DNA of 64,000 nt from Trypanosoma brucei gambiense DAL972 (Eukaryota; Euglenozoa; Kinetoplastea; Trypanosomatida; Trypanosomatidae): positions 124,001 through 188,000 of the forward strand of contig NC_026740.1 of NCBI RefSeq assembly GCF_000210295.1, given 5' to 3'. Shown in pieces: positions 36,175-46,660 of the stretch. Positions within the stretch are counted from its first letter, which is position 1, and every line of letters starts with the position of its first letter. Made by a program: the position numbers and the translations under genes. Below the pieces are notes generated by a model. It had not been told where the DNA came from. It worked only from the letters and a program-made list of their open reading frames with translations, and ran no database searches.

Positions 36175-37095
36175 TCATATGCCTGGTGTCGGGGTACTAC
36201 TCTTCTCTACAGCGGCAAATCTTTTAATCTCATTGATAATCTGCTGATTGGCTTTTCTCAGATACTTCACTTCCTCCTCGTGGATCTTCTGTTCGGACTG
36301 CTTCTGCTCCTCGAAGCGCTTCAGCATCCCATTGTGCTTTGCTCGTAACTCATTCACACGATTCTCGAGTCGACGCACCTCGCTTTCCATCCATTCTTTC
36401 TCCTTGAATAGATAGCTTCTCAAATCACGCTCAATGGCCTTTCGTACGGTATATTGAGAGGCACTATCAAACAGAATATCGTACGTATTTGTTGTTTGCT
36501 GCATCTCCTCCGCCAATTCGGCTAACAGCAACCCACGTTCCGGACAGAGCACAGTCACCTGTCGAATAACCTCCCGCATTCCATCTGCGTATATCCCCTC
36601 CCGAATAGTGCATACCACTCCAGAGGGACGTGCATGCTCCTGTTGACAGCGCCGCTCCAAGTGTTCCTGAAGGTGAACACAGTCCAAACGGCTCGTGTGA
36701 TCAACGGCAGCAGCCTTCATCCATGCACATTCCTGCTCCTGCCCGCGGGTATTGGTACGATCCTTATCGTGTCCCGGCACGTTGAGTGGCACGGGGGGAA
36801 ACAATTTGGCGAGGGCTTTTACTGGAGTTAAACTTTCCTGAGTGAGTCGCACTGGTCCCCCATCCGACTGAATGGCGTCTCGTGTGCCGCCAACCCCGCT
36901 TTGCGTTTGCCCGAACTTTTGTCTATTGGTGGTGGGAATGGTGGACGCCTCTTGGCCCGCGGCGGCGGCTGTAGCAGCATTAACCGCTGCAGCCGTGATC
37001 GGCTCATCGTCACTAATTAAGTTTGAAGGAACAGCACGATACAACACGGTGCCTTCCTCATCGTAAACGTTCGGTGGTGCGTTCAAGGTTGTCAT
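36175..37095 (-). CDS. DNALI1: Axonemal inner-arm dynein light chain p28
   Basis: This is a 306-aa protein from a true ATG. Residues about 135-295 match the axonemal dynein light chain family (p28/DNALI1). The conserved block VCTIREGIYADGMREVIRQVTVLCPERGLLLAELAEEMQQT is the family hallmark (cysteine and ERGLLL core), followed by a predicted coiled coil from about 225 to 290 (EKEWMESEVRRLENRVNELR, then EEVKYLRKANQQIINEIKRF). The first 125 residues are Ala/Thr/Gly/Pro-rich and longer than in algal p28. In other flagellates p28 binds single-headed inner-arm dyneins together with actin or centrin. The dynein heavy chain at the right edge of the window is the type of protein it would join, though a direct pairing is not shown. 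Confidence 0.9.
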   Translation of the reverse strand: MTTLNAPPNVYDEEGTVLYRAVPSNLISDDEPITAAAVNAATAAAAGQEASTIPTTNRQKFGQTQSGVGGTRDAIQSDGGPVRLTQESLTPVKALAKLFPPVPLNVPGHDKDRTNTRGQEQECAWMKAAAVDHTSRLDCVHLQEHLERRCQQEHARPSGVVCTIREGIYADGMREVIRQVTVLCPERGLLLAELAEEMQQTTNTYDILFDSASQYTVRKAIERDLRSYLFKEKEWMESEVRRLENRVNELRAKHNGMLKRFEEQKQSEQKIHEEEVKYLRKANQQIINEIKRFAAVEKSSTPTPGI

Positions 37096-37965
37096 TTTGA
37101 GTGTCTAACGCAGCCGTGCAGGCCTTTACTTTCCCACGTCTATTGAGTGCCCCCACCCCGTTAGTTTTCTTCTTGCAGATTTTTCTCTCTTCTGACCTAC
37201 TAACTGCACTTGATTTACCTGCTAATATGTTGCGAACAGGTAAAAGAGCAAGGACGCAGAACCCTGTCCTCCTGAACCGCGAAGAAGATATGAGTGTTAG
37301 AGCGAGAGGAATCGCAGCATGTATGTGTTAATGAAAAGCCGTGATGCAAGTGAGAGTAGGTTGATGAACAGCACGAAACCAGAGCGGATCGCCGGTATTT
37401 CCAGCACGCACGATAATGTCTCATTTTCTCATGCAAGAAACGTGACAAAATAAAGATTGGAGGATTCATCAGCCCATAGAGAGGTGGAAATATAATAAGA
37501 AATAATATCACTTCCCACCCCCAATTTTATTTCGTAAAAAAAAAGCAACTGAGAAGCTAAAATGACTCCGAGCTTTCCCACAGATAAACAACAAAAACAA
37601 AAAAGTCACATGACCTTGCACCTTCGGTTGCTTTTACGTGGCATGCGGAGACTGGGAGACCGCTGGAAGTTAAACAATTTCAATTGTTCTTGTTAACCAC
37701 CCTTTTTTTTGTGAACGACAACAATTCACCCGCGCTCCTTTCACAACTTAAGGTAAAGCAAAAAATGGAGATGTAGACGCCAGATAAATGCTGATCCAAA
37801 CGAAAGACCTCCTCTGGGTCATAGTCATTTCACCTACCACTAATAATTTTTTAAAAAAAAAGGAAAATTATGTGTCTCATCATTGTTTCTCCTTGGAAAA
37901 AGATAACACCAGGCCCACCTTGCCCACGTTGGTGTTGCCTTCAGTTGGAAGACGTAACCACGCCA
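37096..37965. other. Intergenic region, TEP1-like gene to p28 gene
   Basis: This 0.87-kb gap holds the 3' UTR of the TEP1-like gene and the p28 5' UTR. The best plus-strand purine stretches (37238-37255 and 37280-37300) give only a weak splice-tract candidate. Nothing else is recognised. Confidence 0.45.
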
Positions 37966-40900
37966 CTACTGCAAACCTACTTGAGACAAAACGTTCTGCG
38001 AGTACTCCGCAAGCACCTCGCGTGCCTTCACCGCACATCGTTGCACGCGTATGGCCTCAACCAAAAGACTCTGTTGCCCCTTAACCCACGCTCGCTGTTC
38101 CTCTACAGATAAGGATGATGGTGCCTTCTGCAGAATTCTTTCAAATGGAGGAAGTTCCACTGTGACCTTTGTTTCCCCTGAAAGCTCATGGTCACTCACG
38201 GCAGTTGGCAGCTTATTCTCACCCTCACATACTTGTGAGGTCTTGTCAGAGGGGATAGCAGAAGGAGCGAACATCGCCATAATGCGCCGCGATTCTGAAC
38301 GCCAAGCCTCCTCATCATTTCCAGCATCTGTGGCGATTCCATACTCATTGGCGCATTCACAGTAGTGTTTGGTCAACGGAGACGGTGACGGTAGGTACTT
38401 ACAGGTGCTGCAGTCCATCACATCGCCGTGTACGGGCGTACCAACTGTCGTTATATCTGCACTCACCAACGGACAGTGCAGAGCCGTTTTAAAGCGATGC
38501 TTGCCTCTGCTGTCCTTAGAAGCGGTCTTGGTCTCTTCTCTTTTCAACTGCAGCTGGTAGACATTACCAAGGCAATCTCCCGCAAGATGCACAACAGACG
38601 ACAAATTGGTCTCGAATCCCCAATCTGCCTCATCTTTTTTCGGTAAAGCAGTGACGGGAACAGTTAAACAAGAATTAGGGCCAACCGTTGGAAGATATAT
38701 GGGTTTCCTCATAGTCACAACAGCTGTGACACTGGAGGAAGCAAAAAACACACCACGTTCTTGCCAGACCATATTATCGTTCACGCAACGACCCTCTGCT
38801 TTTCCAGCTATGCTATCGCTCTTTCCCCCAGTGTTACCAGCATTTTCATACTGCGATGCGTCAACTTCCCCCTCTGTACCCTTACTCGGGTTTTGGAACG
38901 GGCGAACAACAAATATCCTCACTGAACCGTCTCTACAACCCGCAGTGAGCAGCAGCACGCTCGACACGTCGGAGTGATCAACTTCCTCCGGTGCATGATC
39001 ACAAGAAAAGTCCACAGTGGTTGGTGAAACGACAGCTAAATTGAGCGAATCTACCGGTGTCGGTTTCCCCTGAGGTCCATAAATCGCCACGGAGTGAAGC
39101 ACACTAAGCCGTGTGTTCTCCGAGTACTCCCGCATGAGAACCTCAGCATCCTTCTCCTCCTCTGCGGTCAATTCTTTTCCTCTATCCGCTACCGGTGGAG
39201 AAAAAGTGACTTCAAGTAACCATATCATACAGCAACTTGTGGACACCGCAAATAATGCACTGTATTCGCCGCCGCCTCCCCTTGTTTCCTTTACGCACAA
39301 AGCGTTACTAACACACAGGAACACACCTCCCGCTGGGAGGCATGCAACCGAACTAAACGCATCGTCACTGCAGTCATTATATTGGCTTTGTGATGTGAAC
39401 ATAGGGAGCTGGATGACTGAGCACAGGCGGGCCGACAAGAAATGGCATTGACGACGACCCACGACAATGTAATATTCATCACATGAGCCGGTAGTTGTAT
39501 CCCCACTGAAGGAATGACTCTCGCCCAACCCGATAATAGTGTCAACTGCTTTTGGTTGTTGACTCTCTTCATGTGTTTCCCTACTGGGACTTCGCGTGGC
39601 ACGCAGTAAAGGAACTGCGCACACAATCTCCTCTGCACCGTTCGACGGAACGCCCTCCGTGTCAGAGTTCGTAGACGACAGGAAGCAACTTGATGTACTT
39701 TGTTCCTCCTTACTAGACGAATCCGCCTCTGGTTTCCCAACCCAGGAAAGTACCGAGCGCTGTAGTTTCTTTCCCGCAACAGCAGGTTGCCGACCATCGG
39801 CGCACTGGCAGTCCAGTTCTCCCTCCGGCAAAAGTGTGCAGCTGTTTGTAAACTGCGTTTCATCCAGGCAGGAAACGAAACTATCACCTCCTTGTGCCAC
39901 CCACGAAACAACCATTCCACTCGTGGTGATAGCTGTTATGCGAGCGCACGGTAGATAAGTTACAAGGGGTTTATTCGTTTCATCTTCCTGTCCCAAAGTA
40001 TTTCGGCAGCTCTCGCATCCGATATAAACAACGGGGTGTGCACCCTCCTCCGCGACACGAATGCGCTGAAGAAGTCGGCCTTCTCGGCGGTTGAGCCCGG
40101 GAGTTGAATCCCACACAAACACCTCACCTTTGGCCGTGCCACACATAATGCGTGTATTCTGTAGACCAATACAGATGTATGAAATGCGATGCTGGTCATG
40201 CAGCAGAGTAAATTGGGGCTCAAATACAACTTCCTCATTGTCGCTGGACTCAAGGCAACTAAACAGGCTACGGTCATCCCTTCTGTCCGTAAAAACGAGT
40301 GCGACCCCATCTGCGGCAGCAGTAACGAAAAACGATCCATCACTTGCCACTGCACAAGCCGTGACAGTAACTGCATGCGAGCCGTTCAGGGTTGCTGCTC
40401 CTGCACCGGTCTGGTTGTGGTGGTCCAAATACGCCGACTGCTCCTCGCGCTCTCCAACCGACCACGACCTAACAGTTCCGTCGAGAGAAACTGTGTAAAG
40501 GTTAAGGGGATTTTGGGGATGAAAGTGGATGGTGGTGACAGCTCGTCTGTGGCCGTTGAGTGAGCAAAGCACGGTCCCCCTAATCCCAGCATATGTGATG
40601 AGTACGCTCCCTCGTTCGTCTGCAGAGGCCATCCACTTTGCATCAGGAGAAAAAGCCAGGGCAGTTATTGGAACACCAGCGTGAAGGGAAAAACGGGCGC
40701 CACAAGTCGCAGATGCATAATCGTACAGGCATATGTCTCCATTGCATAGAGCTGCTGCACACGTCACAACCATCGATGGAACAAAAGCAAGTGCACGCAC
40801 GGGGCTCCAAGTCTCTAAAACACAGTGGCTGTACGGTGGTGTGGTGTACCGCTTCGTGCGCACCCCCTTGCCGCTGCTTTGCTCACGGTTGGATGACTTC

Positions 40901-43900
40901 ACAACTATTCCTTCCTCGGACACCGTGGCCTCATCATGACGCTGCTGTACATCAATAAAGTACACCTTGCCTTCCCATGATCCTGTTGCGAGTATAGCAC
41001 CTGAAATGTGATATGCTACAGAAGAAATAGGTGCTTTATGATGCTGCAGCAGCTCCGTAGGAACAAGGCTTGACCGAGTGCTGGCCTCGGCGGTACTGCC
41101 TACAACAGGCCAAAATGCGCACGCGCAATCATTACTACCGGAGCACACAACATTGCTTACCGGATGGCAGGAAAGAGAGGACACACGGCGTCGGTGGAAA
41201 TTTTCACTTTGCTGTAGCATCCTACCATCCTCACTATTCCACACCCGCACAACACCGGTACCACTGCCTGTAACAAGAATGTGTGGCCTATTTGTCAGGA
41301 ACGTAACGGCGGTAACGGTATCGCTATGCTTCAGGGAGGCAGTTATCTGATCAAGCGAGGTATGTGGCATCACATATGTGTTCATATCATCTCCACCACC
41401 AGCCATGAACTCACCGTCACTGTTAATTGAAAAACACTTCACTGGATCTATGGAAGGAAACATAACAAGCCGCCCCTCTTCGATGTGCCGAGTGTTGTTA
41501 ATCCACTTAACCCAAGCACTTCCCTTGCTACCGCCACATCCTTTGCTGCCGTCGCACACGCTATGAGAGAGGCCGTAAAAGATCATCGTGCTGCGCGCGT
41601 TATTCCTGATACACTGTCGGAGGTGAAAAGGCCGACATACAAGAACGTGATACTTCCGCTGTATGAAATCAACTACGGGATCCAACTTCCGTGCGTGAGG
41701 GGTGGCCAAAAGTGTTGACTGAGAAAGTATGCTGAGTAACCTCTGGAGATAACCAGCGCTCACGACAAGATTCTCCAATAATGGAACGTATAACAGCAGC
41801 GCAATGAGAACATCGTACTCTTTTGCGCGCTTCGCAAGGTGTAGTATTGTGAGGAGCTCTCCTGCAGTGTAGCGCCGCGGATCGAAGGCGAGTTCCCCTC
41901 CTGAATCACGCTTGATGCCGTCCACAATCGACTGAATGCTGCAACGCAGTTCATACCTTGAAGCTTGTAGTGAAAGTGACTTGTAATACAACTCCGACAC
42001 AAGCATATTTAAGCAGGCATCTACCACATCCGAAGCACGAGATAAGTATCGTTTTGCAATAGATGAGGCAAAAGAGGTGCTGGTTACCGTTATCCGCCGA
42101 TGCCTTATACGAAGGCACGTGCCGCTCAGCAAAACAACAAGGCGGGAAGCACTGGCTACATTTGAGACTAGACGATAAAGTGAAAACTCATTGAGCCCTC
42201 CAACATCACTAGCGATGTAAAGCGACACTAAAACAGCACGGCAGGTGTCTTTTCCGAAACGCTCCTCCAACCGCTCATATGTTGCCACTTGCAGCTGTGC
42301 GAGGGTCGAGGGTAACTGAGTGATATCATTTGTAAGTGTGTCGAACGTGCTGAAAAGGCGGAGATACATTATTGCGTACGTCAGATAAGATGCATGACTG
42401 GCGTCGGCTTTGCGTAACAGTAGCCTTAACTGATTACTGTGGAAAGACTCCTGCAGTCGCTTTCCGGACGATGCCAGATGCTTTCTTACAAGTTCAGCCC
42501 CCTCCGCCACAGTCAAGTGAGGAAGCGTGACACAAAACGGAGGCGGTACTCGGAGTGCAAAAGCGTTCGAAAATGGGTTGTTTCCTGTTGTTAGGGTAAC
42601 TACGAAACGAATTCCTCCTATCGGTTCCGGAGGTATGATCCAGCTAAGGCTCTGGAGCATCTCCGGAGCATGAGAAGACCTGTTCATACCGTCCAGAATG
42701 ACACATACATCCCGCTTCTTACCGGCTGCTTCATACACACGAGGAAGGAGCTGAATGAGAGTTGTCACAGAATCAGTTTCTTGGACACGGAAGTCTTCTT
42801 GCAACCCAAGGCCGTAGATCAGAGAGAAGGAAATATAATATGCCAAATGCTGGAGGCTTCCGTCACCAGCCTGACATGCAAAGTGGGTTACAAGAAAGCT
42901 GGTGAGGTCCATTTTCCTCAAGTACATCGCGAGTGCCGCCGCAACAGTTGAAGTGCCATCCCCCTCTTGGGCCTGTATCACAAGTACGTTACTTCTGTCC
43001 CTGGTTTCGTTAGCCAAAGGGCTTCCTCCCCATGCAGACATCTCGGTAATAGCGGGTGGAACTATGCTTTCGTGTTCACCGCCACTTGAGAAGCGGCCCG
43101 TACAAGCGAAGCGCACAAGCACCCCCATGAGCTCCTGCGGCGGAACTAATTTTTTTAGCAGAGACGATGAAAAGGACAGTTGATTCATGCATTCCCTCGA
43201 ATAAAGCGTATTACTATGATAACTGCCCCTCTCGGACAAGCAGTTGTTCTCTCCGTCACCACGACATTGTTTTCGTTCTCCCCCTTTTTCGCACACGTCA
43301 CCACTAAAGTTTAGCGGAAGGTTCATATGCCGCAATATAATGGATTTTAGTGCAACAAACGCCTTTCGAGAAAAGTCCGCCATATCGAGTGGGCACTCTT
43401 CAATCGATGACGATAACATCCCGGAGGAACCTATTGATATGTTGCCAATAGCCGTGCGGGGAGCTGTCAAAGAGGAATGCGAGAAACGGTCCCCCAAGGA
43501 AGCTTGCTTGTATGTTGCAGTATAGGGAATAACGGGGGCCCCTTGTTCTTCGAGATACTTAGTGAGTCTTTCAATAGAGGCGGCTGCTGTTGGCGTGTCG
43601 GGCGCGTACGCACGTTTGTGTTTGGGTGGTAATGACTTCACTAACGCCGCGTTGTCACGGACAAGAAACGCCATGGTGTGCAGTTTGTTCCCTTTGGTTC
43701 GCCGGTTGGCTGCAAATATTGCATGGCGCATCTCCATCTCTGTCACTGACATACAATTCGTGTTTCCTTCCTGCTGAAGTGTCTGAATCCAAGCGAAATC
43801 AGTAGAGTCCACGTCGTCATCCACAGTGTGAAACAGCGTGGGTGGACGGTATCCATATCGCGATCCCAGTACACCGAGGAAAAAAGGTGCGCACCGAGAA

Positions 43901-46386
43901 ACCTCGTTTAAACAAACTGATGGAGAGAGGTTTGCGCGAGTAGAGTCCTCAGTGATGCCCCACCGAAGATCTACTTCAATAATGTTTATGTGAAGATTAT
44001 TTTCCGCAGCCCAGCGGCGGAGCTGCGGGAACACGTCCAGCACGAGGGTATTTCGCTCGTTTTCCATGTCAAGGAAAGTAGAAGACAGAAAGAAACGGAA
44101 GTTTTTGTACCTGGATTGAAGACTACGCGGGGGAATTGAATAGTCCGAACAAACTGAATCCACCTTTTCCGCTGCAGATGAAAGTAACGTTGCACCGGGC
44201 GCCGAATCAGTTGGTGTACTGCCAGAGAATTCGCCGGACGCTCCCTTCACCAGGCCCTCAGTTGATTTGTTAGATCGCTCCTTTTCTATTCCCTGTACTT
44301 CACGCAGTACACGCAAATCACTTTCAAATTTACACCTTCCAGCCCGAACTGTCGTCACGTTAACATCGTACACCTGATCTATACGCTCAACATAACGCCG
44401 GGGGCCACAAGATACACCCTCCGCCACAACACGGAGGGCAGCGGCAGAAAATCCAGTCAGAAGAAAGTCGTTCTTGTGCTGGTAGCGTAATCCGGTCCTT
44501 CGGTCGGCGTTTTTGCTCCCCGAAACCTTTAAGGCGACAAAAAGCAAGTTTTCGTTGCATGTTCGGCGAAGACGCTCCAGGTACACGGGTAAATCACCTA
44601 GTGAAGGTGTGTGGTTTTCACCCGAGTAGCAGCTGTGCACACAGTCCATCACGATTAGCGCTTGCAGGTTTACCCGTTTCTCAATAAGTTCATCGAGATA
44701 CAAATAGGGGAAGTTGAAAATGCGGCTCCTATGGGAGTCTTCCAAGTCTCGACTGAGTTCTGCCATTACCTCTAAATCCCTCTGCTGCAGGAGAGTGCGA
44801 CATATATCACATACATTTTCCACACAGCTTAAGATACCGTTTTCACGACGTATTTCCGAGTCGACAATCCGGAACTCACCGCGACACAACAATATAATGG
44901 AGCAATCCTCGCACGCGTAATAAAACGAAACGGCCAGTTGAACGCCATTTTTCAAATCTTGAATTCTAGCGGGCAAATCGTAACGGGTAATATTCAGTAT
45001 TACAAGGGAGCGCCCACTGATTGGTATTATGTTCAGTCGCGCTGAAATTTCTGCCGCTTGCTGCATGGCGCCTCTATACATCTTTTTCACTTTTTCCACT
45101 TCTTCCAAAGAAGGAAGTTTGCCGATGCGCTTGCCGACTCGCTTCTTGATGATTTTTGGCAGAGGAGATCCGGGAGGTTTTACGCTTATCATAGCCTTAC
45201 CAGAAAACTTATCCAGCGCATCCTCAGGGTCGAAGTCAAGGGCTTCATAGGCACTCATGAACCTGTGGGGGAACTGTCGTGAGTTGAACACATGTTCCTC
45301 TGAAGAAAACAGCTGCAACAAACTGTCATGTGTTGTTGGGTTGCAGCCACACAAAACAATGTTACGAAGGTTGCGCATGGCCGCCATAAATGGTAGACAC
45401 TTTCTGGCCACCAAGTCATCCCACACTGCAGCTGTGTTACCCTCGCGTGATGTCCTCCGTTCCCACGTTTCAGGAGTTGGGAGGCGCATCCGCTGACCAC
45501 ATAAAGCAGAATTAAATGCGCGTATGCCACCTTCATCAAGACCGCGTTGAACAAATTCGTCCACAGTGTTGGGGTACCGCTTGCCAAGAAGGCAGTTAAT
45601 AGCATAAACCGGGTGAGACAGATGCAGGTGCCGAATGAGGTGCTTGAAAGTCAACCGCGAGGGGATAGTTACTTGTCGAGCCTCCGTATGACCATCCTCG
45701 CTCCTAGAAACATATTCATCACATGATGTCGTTTGATTACGCCCCGACCGCTTCGTTGCGCGTTCGGTGTTGTACTTCGCGAGGGAGAATTCATCAAACA
45801 TGGTGAACGTTACGGCTAGTGCATCCCGCAGTGCGTTAGGGATGCCTTTGATCGCTTGAGCACAACAGCATTCAGCAGTGCCAGTTGTGGCAGTAACGGA
45901 CTCGCCTCCGTCACGGGCAAGTAAATATAGGTGTGGCTTTGAATATGCAATGTTTGCAATGTTCAACCAATCAGAAGGTAAAAGAATAATGCGTTTCATG
46001 TAGCAAGCAAGAAATGGCTGGCACCTCCGCTCGTACGCACACAGTGCTACAAGAAAAGCCGCTGTAAGGCGTATACTCAAGTCACGTCGAACGTAAAGAG
46101 CGAGTTTGAGAACGAACTCGCCATCTTCTGCGCTGATGGAGTGCACCAGGGTTGCAATTCGCGCTGCATCTCGGCTTCGATCTAAACTTGCAGCGTTCTC
46201 CGGATCCGGAGCTGAAAAAACTACCTCGCTCATGAGAGCAGCGCACACTAAACTAATCAATTCATCCTTCTCCAGCACCATATTTTCGGTACTAGATGCT
46301 GACATGGGGGATACCATAAAGGTGCTACCACCGCCGTTCACCTGTGTTTCCTGAGCATGAAAAGTAGTACCAGTGAAGCTGGTCAT
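37966..46386 (-). CDS. TEP1: TEP1-like vault/RNP protein: TROVE, DUF4062-like, NACHT and WD40 domains
   Basis: This is a 2806-aa protein from a true ATG. Domain order: a TROVE-type helical-repeat domain at about 30-400 (LVHSISAEDGEFVLKLALYV; FMAAMRNLRNIVLCG); a vWA-like region from about 455; a DUF4062-like domain at about 760-990 (FRFFLSSTFLDMENERNTLV; VSRCAPFFLGVLGSRYGYRP); a NACHT-like NTPase at about 1130-1300; helical linkers; and WD40 blades at about 1640-2600 (HSDTVTAVTFL, HKAPISSVAYHISGAILATG, GHRRAVTTIHFHPQN). This combination in this order is that of TEP1, known in animals as a telomerase- and vault-associated protein that binds RNA. The P-loop lysine is missing (GDGTST at 1142-1147), and no DxSxS MIDAS is present in the vWA region. 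Function in trypanosomes is inferred only; a vault role seems likelier than a telomerase role. Confidence 0.88.
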   Translation of the reverse strand: MTSFTGTTFHAQETQVNGGGSTFMVSPMSASSTENMVLEKDELISLVCAALMSEVVFSAPDPENAASLDRSRDAARIATLVHSISAEDGEFVLKLALYVRRDLSIRLTAAFLVALCAYERRCQPFLACYMKRIILLPSDWLNIANIAYSKPHLYLLARDGGESVTATTGTAECCCAQAIKGIPNALRDALAVTFTMFDEFSLAKYNTERATKRSGRNQTTSCDEYVSRSEDGHTEARQVTIPSRLTFKHLIRHLHLSHPVYAINCLLGKRYPNTVDEFVQRGLDEGGIRAFNSALCGQRMRLPTPETWERRTSREGNTAAVWDDLVARKCLPFMAAMRNLRNIVLCGCNPTTHDSLLQLFSSEEHVFNSRQFPHRFMSAYEALDFDPEDALDKFSGKAMISVKPPGSPLPKIIKKRVGKRIGKLPSLEEVEKVKKMYRGAMQQAAEISARLNIIPISGRSLVILNITRYDLPARIQDLKNGVQLAVSFYYACEDCSIILLCRGEFRIVDSEIRRENGILSCVENVCDICRTLLQQRDLEVMAELSRDLEDSHRSRIFNFPYLYLDELIEKRVNLQALIVMDCVHSCYSGENHTPSLGDLPVYLERLRRTCNENLLFVALKVSGSKNADRRTGLRYQHKNDFLLTGFSAAALRVVAEGVSCGPRRYVERIDQVYDVNVTTVRAGRCKFESDLRVLREVQGIEKERSNKSTEGLVKGASGEFSGSTPTDSAPGATLLSSAAEKVDSVCSDYSIPPRSLQSRYKNFRFFLSSTFLDMENERNTLVLDVFPQLRRWAAENNLHINIIEVDLRWGITEDSTRANLSPSVCLNEVSRCAPFFLGVLGSRYGYRPPTLFHTVDDDVDSTDFAWIQTLQQEGNTNCMSVTEMEMRHAIFAANRRTKGNKLHTMAFLVRDNAALVKSLPPKHKRAYAPDTPTAAASIERLTKYLEEQGAPVIPYTATYKQASLGDRFSHSSLTAPRTAIGNISIGSSGMLSSSIEECPLDMADFSRKAFVALKSIILRHMNLPLNFSGDVCEKGGERKQCRGDGENNCLSERGSYHSNTLYSRECMNQLSFSSSLLKKLVPPQELMGVLVRFACTGRFSSGGEHESIVPPAITEMSAWGGSPLANETRDRSNVLVIQAQEGDGTSTVAAALAMYLRKMDLTSFLVTHFACQAGDGSLQHLAYYISFSLIYGLGLQEDFRVQETDSVTTLIQLLPRVYEAAGKKRDVCVILDGMNRSSHAPEMLQSLSWIIPPEPIGGIRFVVTLTTGNNPFSNAFALRVPPPFCVTLPHLTVAEGAELVRKHLASSGKRLQESFHSNQLRLLLRKADASHASYLTYAIMYLRLFSTFDTLTNDITQLPSTLAQLQVATYERLEERFGKDTCRAVLVSLYIASDVGGLNEFSLYRLVSNVASASRLVVLLSGTCLRIRHRRITVTSTSFASSIAKRYLSRASDVVDACLNMLVSELYYKSLSLQASRYELRCSIQSIVDGIKRDSGGELAFDPRRYTAGELLTILHLAKRAKEYDVLIALLLYVPLLENLVVSAGYLQRLLSILSQSTLLATPHARKLDPVVDFIQRKYHVLVCRPFHLRQCIRNNARSTMIFYGLSHSVCDGSKGCGGSKGSAWVKWINNTRHIEEGRLVMFPSIDPVKCFSINSDGEFMAGGGDDMNTYVMPHTSLDQITASLKHSDTVTAVTFLTNRPHILVTGSGTGVVRVWNSEDGRMLQQSENFHRRRVSSLSCHPVSNVVCSGSNDCACAFWPVVGSTAEASTRSSLVPTELLQHHKAPISSVAYHISGAILATGSWEGKVYFIDVQQRHDEATVSEEGIVVKSSNREQSSGKGVRTKRYTTPPYSHCVLETWSPVRALAFVPSMVVTCAAALCNGDICLYDYASATCGARFSLHAGVPITALAFSPDAKWMASADERGSVLITYAGIRGTVLCSLNGHRRAVTTIHFHPQNPLNLYTVSLDGTVRSWSVGEREEQSAYLDHHNQTGAGAATLNGSHAVTVTACAVASDGSFFVTAAADGVALVFTDRRDDRSLFSCLESSDNEEVVFEPQFTLLHDQHRISYICIGLQNTRIMCGTAKGEVFVWDSTPGLNRREGRLLQRIRVAEEGAHPVVYIGCESCRNTLGQEDETNKPLVTYLPCARITAITTSGMVVSWVAQGGDSFVSCLDETQFTNSCTLLPEGELDCQCADGRQPAVAGKKLQRSVLSWVGKPEADSSSKEEQSTSSCFLSSTNSDTEGVPSNGAEEIVCAVPLLRATRSPSRETHEESQQPKAVDTIIGLGESHSFSGDTTTGSCDEYYIVVGRRQCHFLSARLCSVIQLPMFTSQSQYNDCSDDAFSSVACLPAGGVFLCVSNALCVKETRGGGGEYSALFAVSTSCCMIWLLEVTFSPPVADRGKELTAEEEKDAEVLMREYSENTRLSVLHSVAIYGPQGKPTPVDSLNLAVVSPTTVDFSCDHAPEEVDHSDVSSVLLLTAGCRDGSVRIFVVRPFQNPSKGTEGEVDASQYENAGNTGGKSDSIAGKAEGRCVNDNMVWQERGVFFASSSVTAVVTMRKPIYLPTVGPNSCLTVPVTALPKKDEADWGFETNLSSVVHLAGDCLGNVYQLQLKREETKTASKDSRGKHRFKTALHCPLVSADITTVGTPVHGDVMDCSTCKYLPSPSPLTKHYCECANEYGIATDAGNDEEAWRSESRRIMAMFAPSAIPSDKTSQVCEGENKLPTAVSDHELSGETKVTVELPPFERILQKAPSSLSVEEQRAWVKGQQSLLVEAIRVQRCAVKAREVLAEYSQNVLSQVGLQ

Positions 46387-46566
46387 CGCCTACACAGTTC
46401 GGAATACCTCCACAAAACTTCTTTTCTTCACCTTTTACGCCTTTATTTATTTATTTATTTATCCGCCGTCTCCCCCTTTCCTTCTGCCCCGCACCTTATC
46501 ACTCCAAGTTTCACTTGTGCGTATGTGCTGAAGAGGTAGTCCTTCAGGACGTACTGCCTCCGCTAC

Positions 46567-46593
46567 TATTATATATATATATATATATATATA
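46567..46593. repeat. (TA)n microsatellite
   Basis: This is an alternating TA run of about 13 units upstream of the TEP1-like ATG, probably inside its 5' UTR. Confidence 0.9.
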
Positions 46594-46628
46594 CGTTCCT
46601 CTCGAGTAACTAATTTGAGATGCCGCAG

Positions 46629-46660
46629 CTGAGGTTGAAAAAAAAATAATAATAACCCAA
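46629..46660 (-). promoter_or_regulatory. Probable trans-splice acceptor for the TEP1-like gene
   Basis: The minus strand reads GGGTTATTATTATTTTTTTT, then TCAACCTCAG, with the AG at 46630-46629. If used, the 5' UTR is about 240 nt and contains the TA microsatellite at 46567-46593. Confidence 0.45.

Noticed and set aside
39291..39920. 209-codon minus-strand frame inside the TEP1-like gene
   Set aside because: It is an alternate-frame shadow within the WD40 region of the long ORF.
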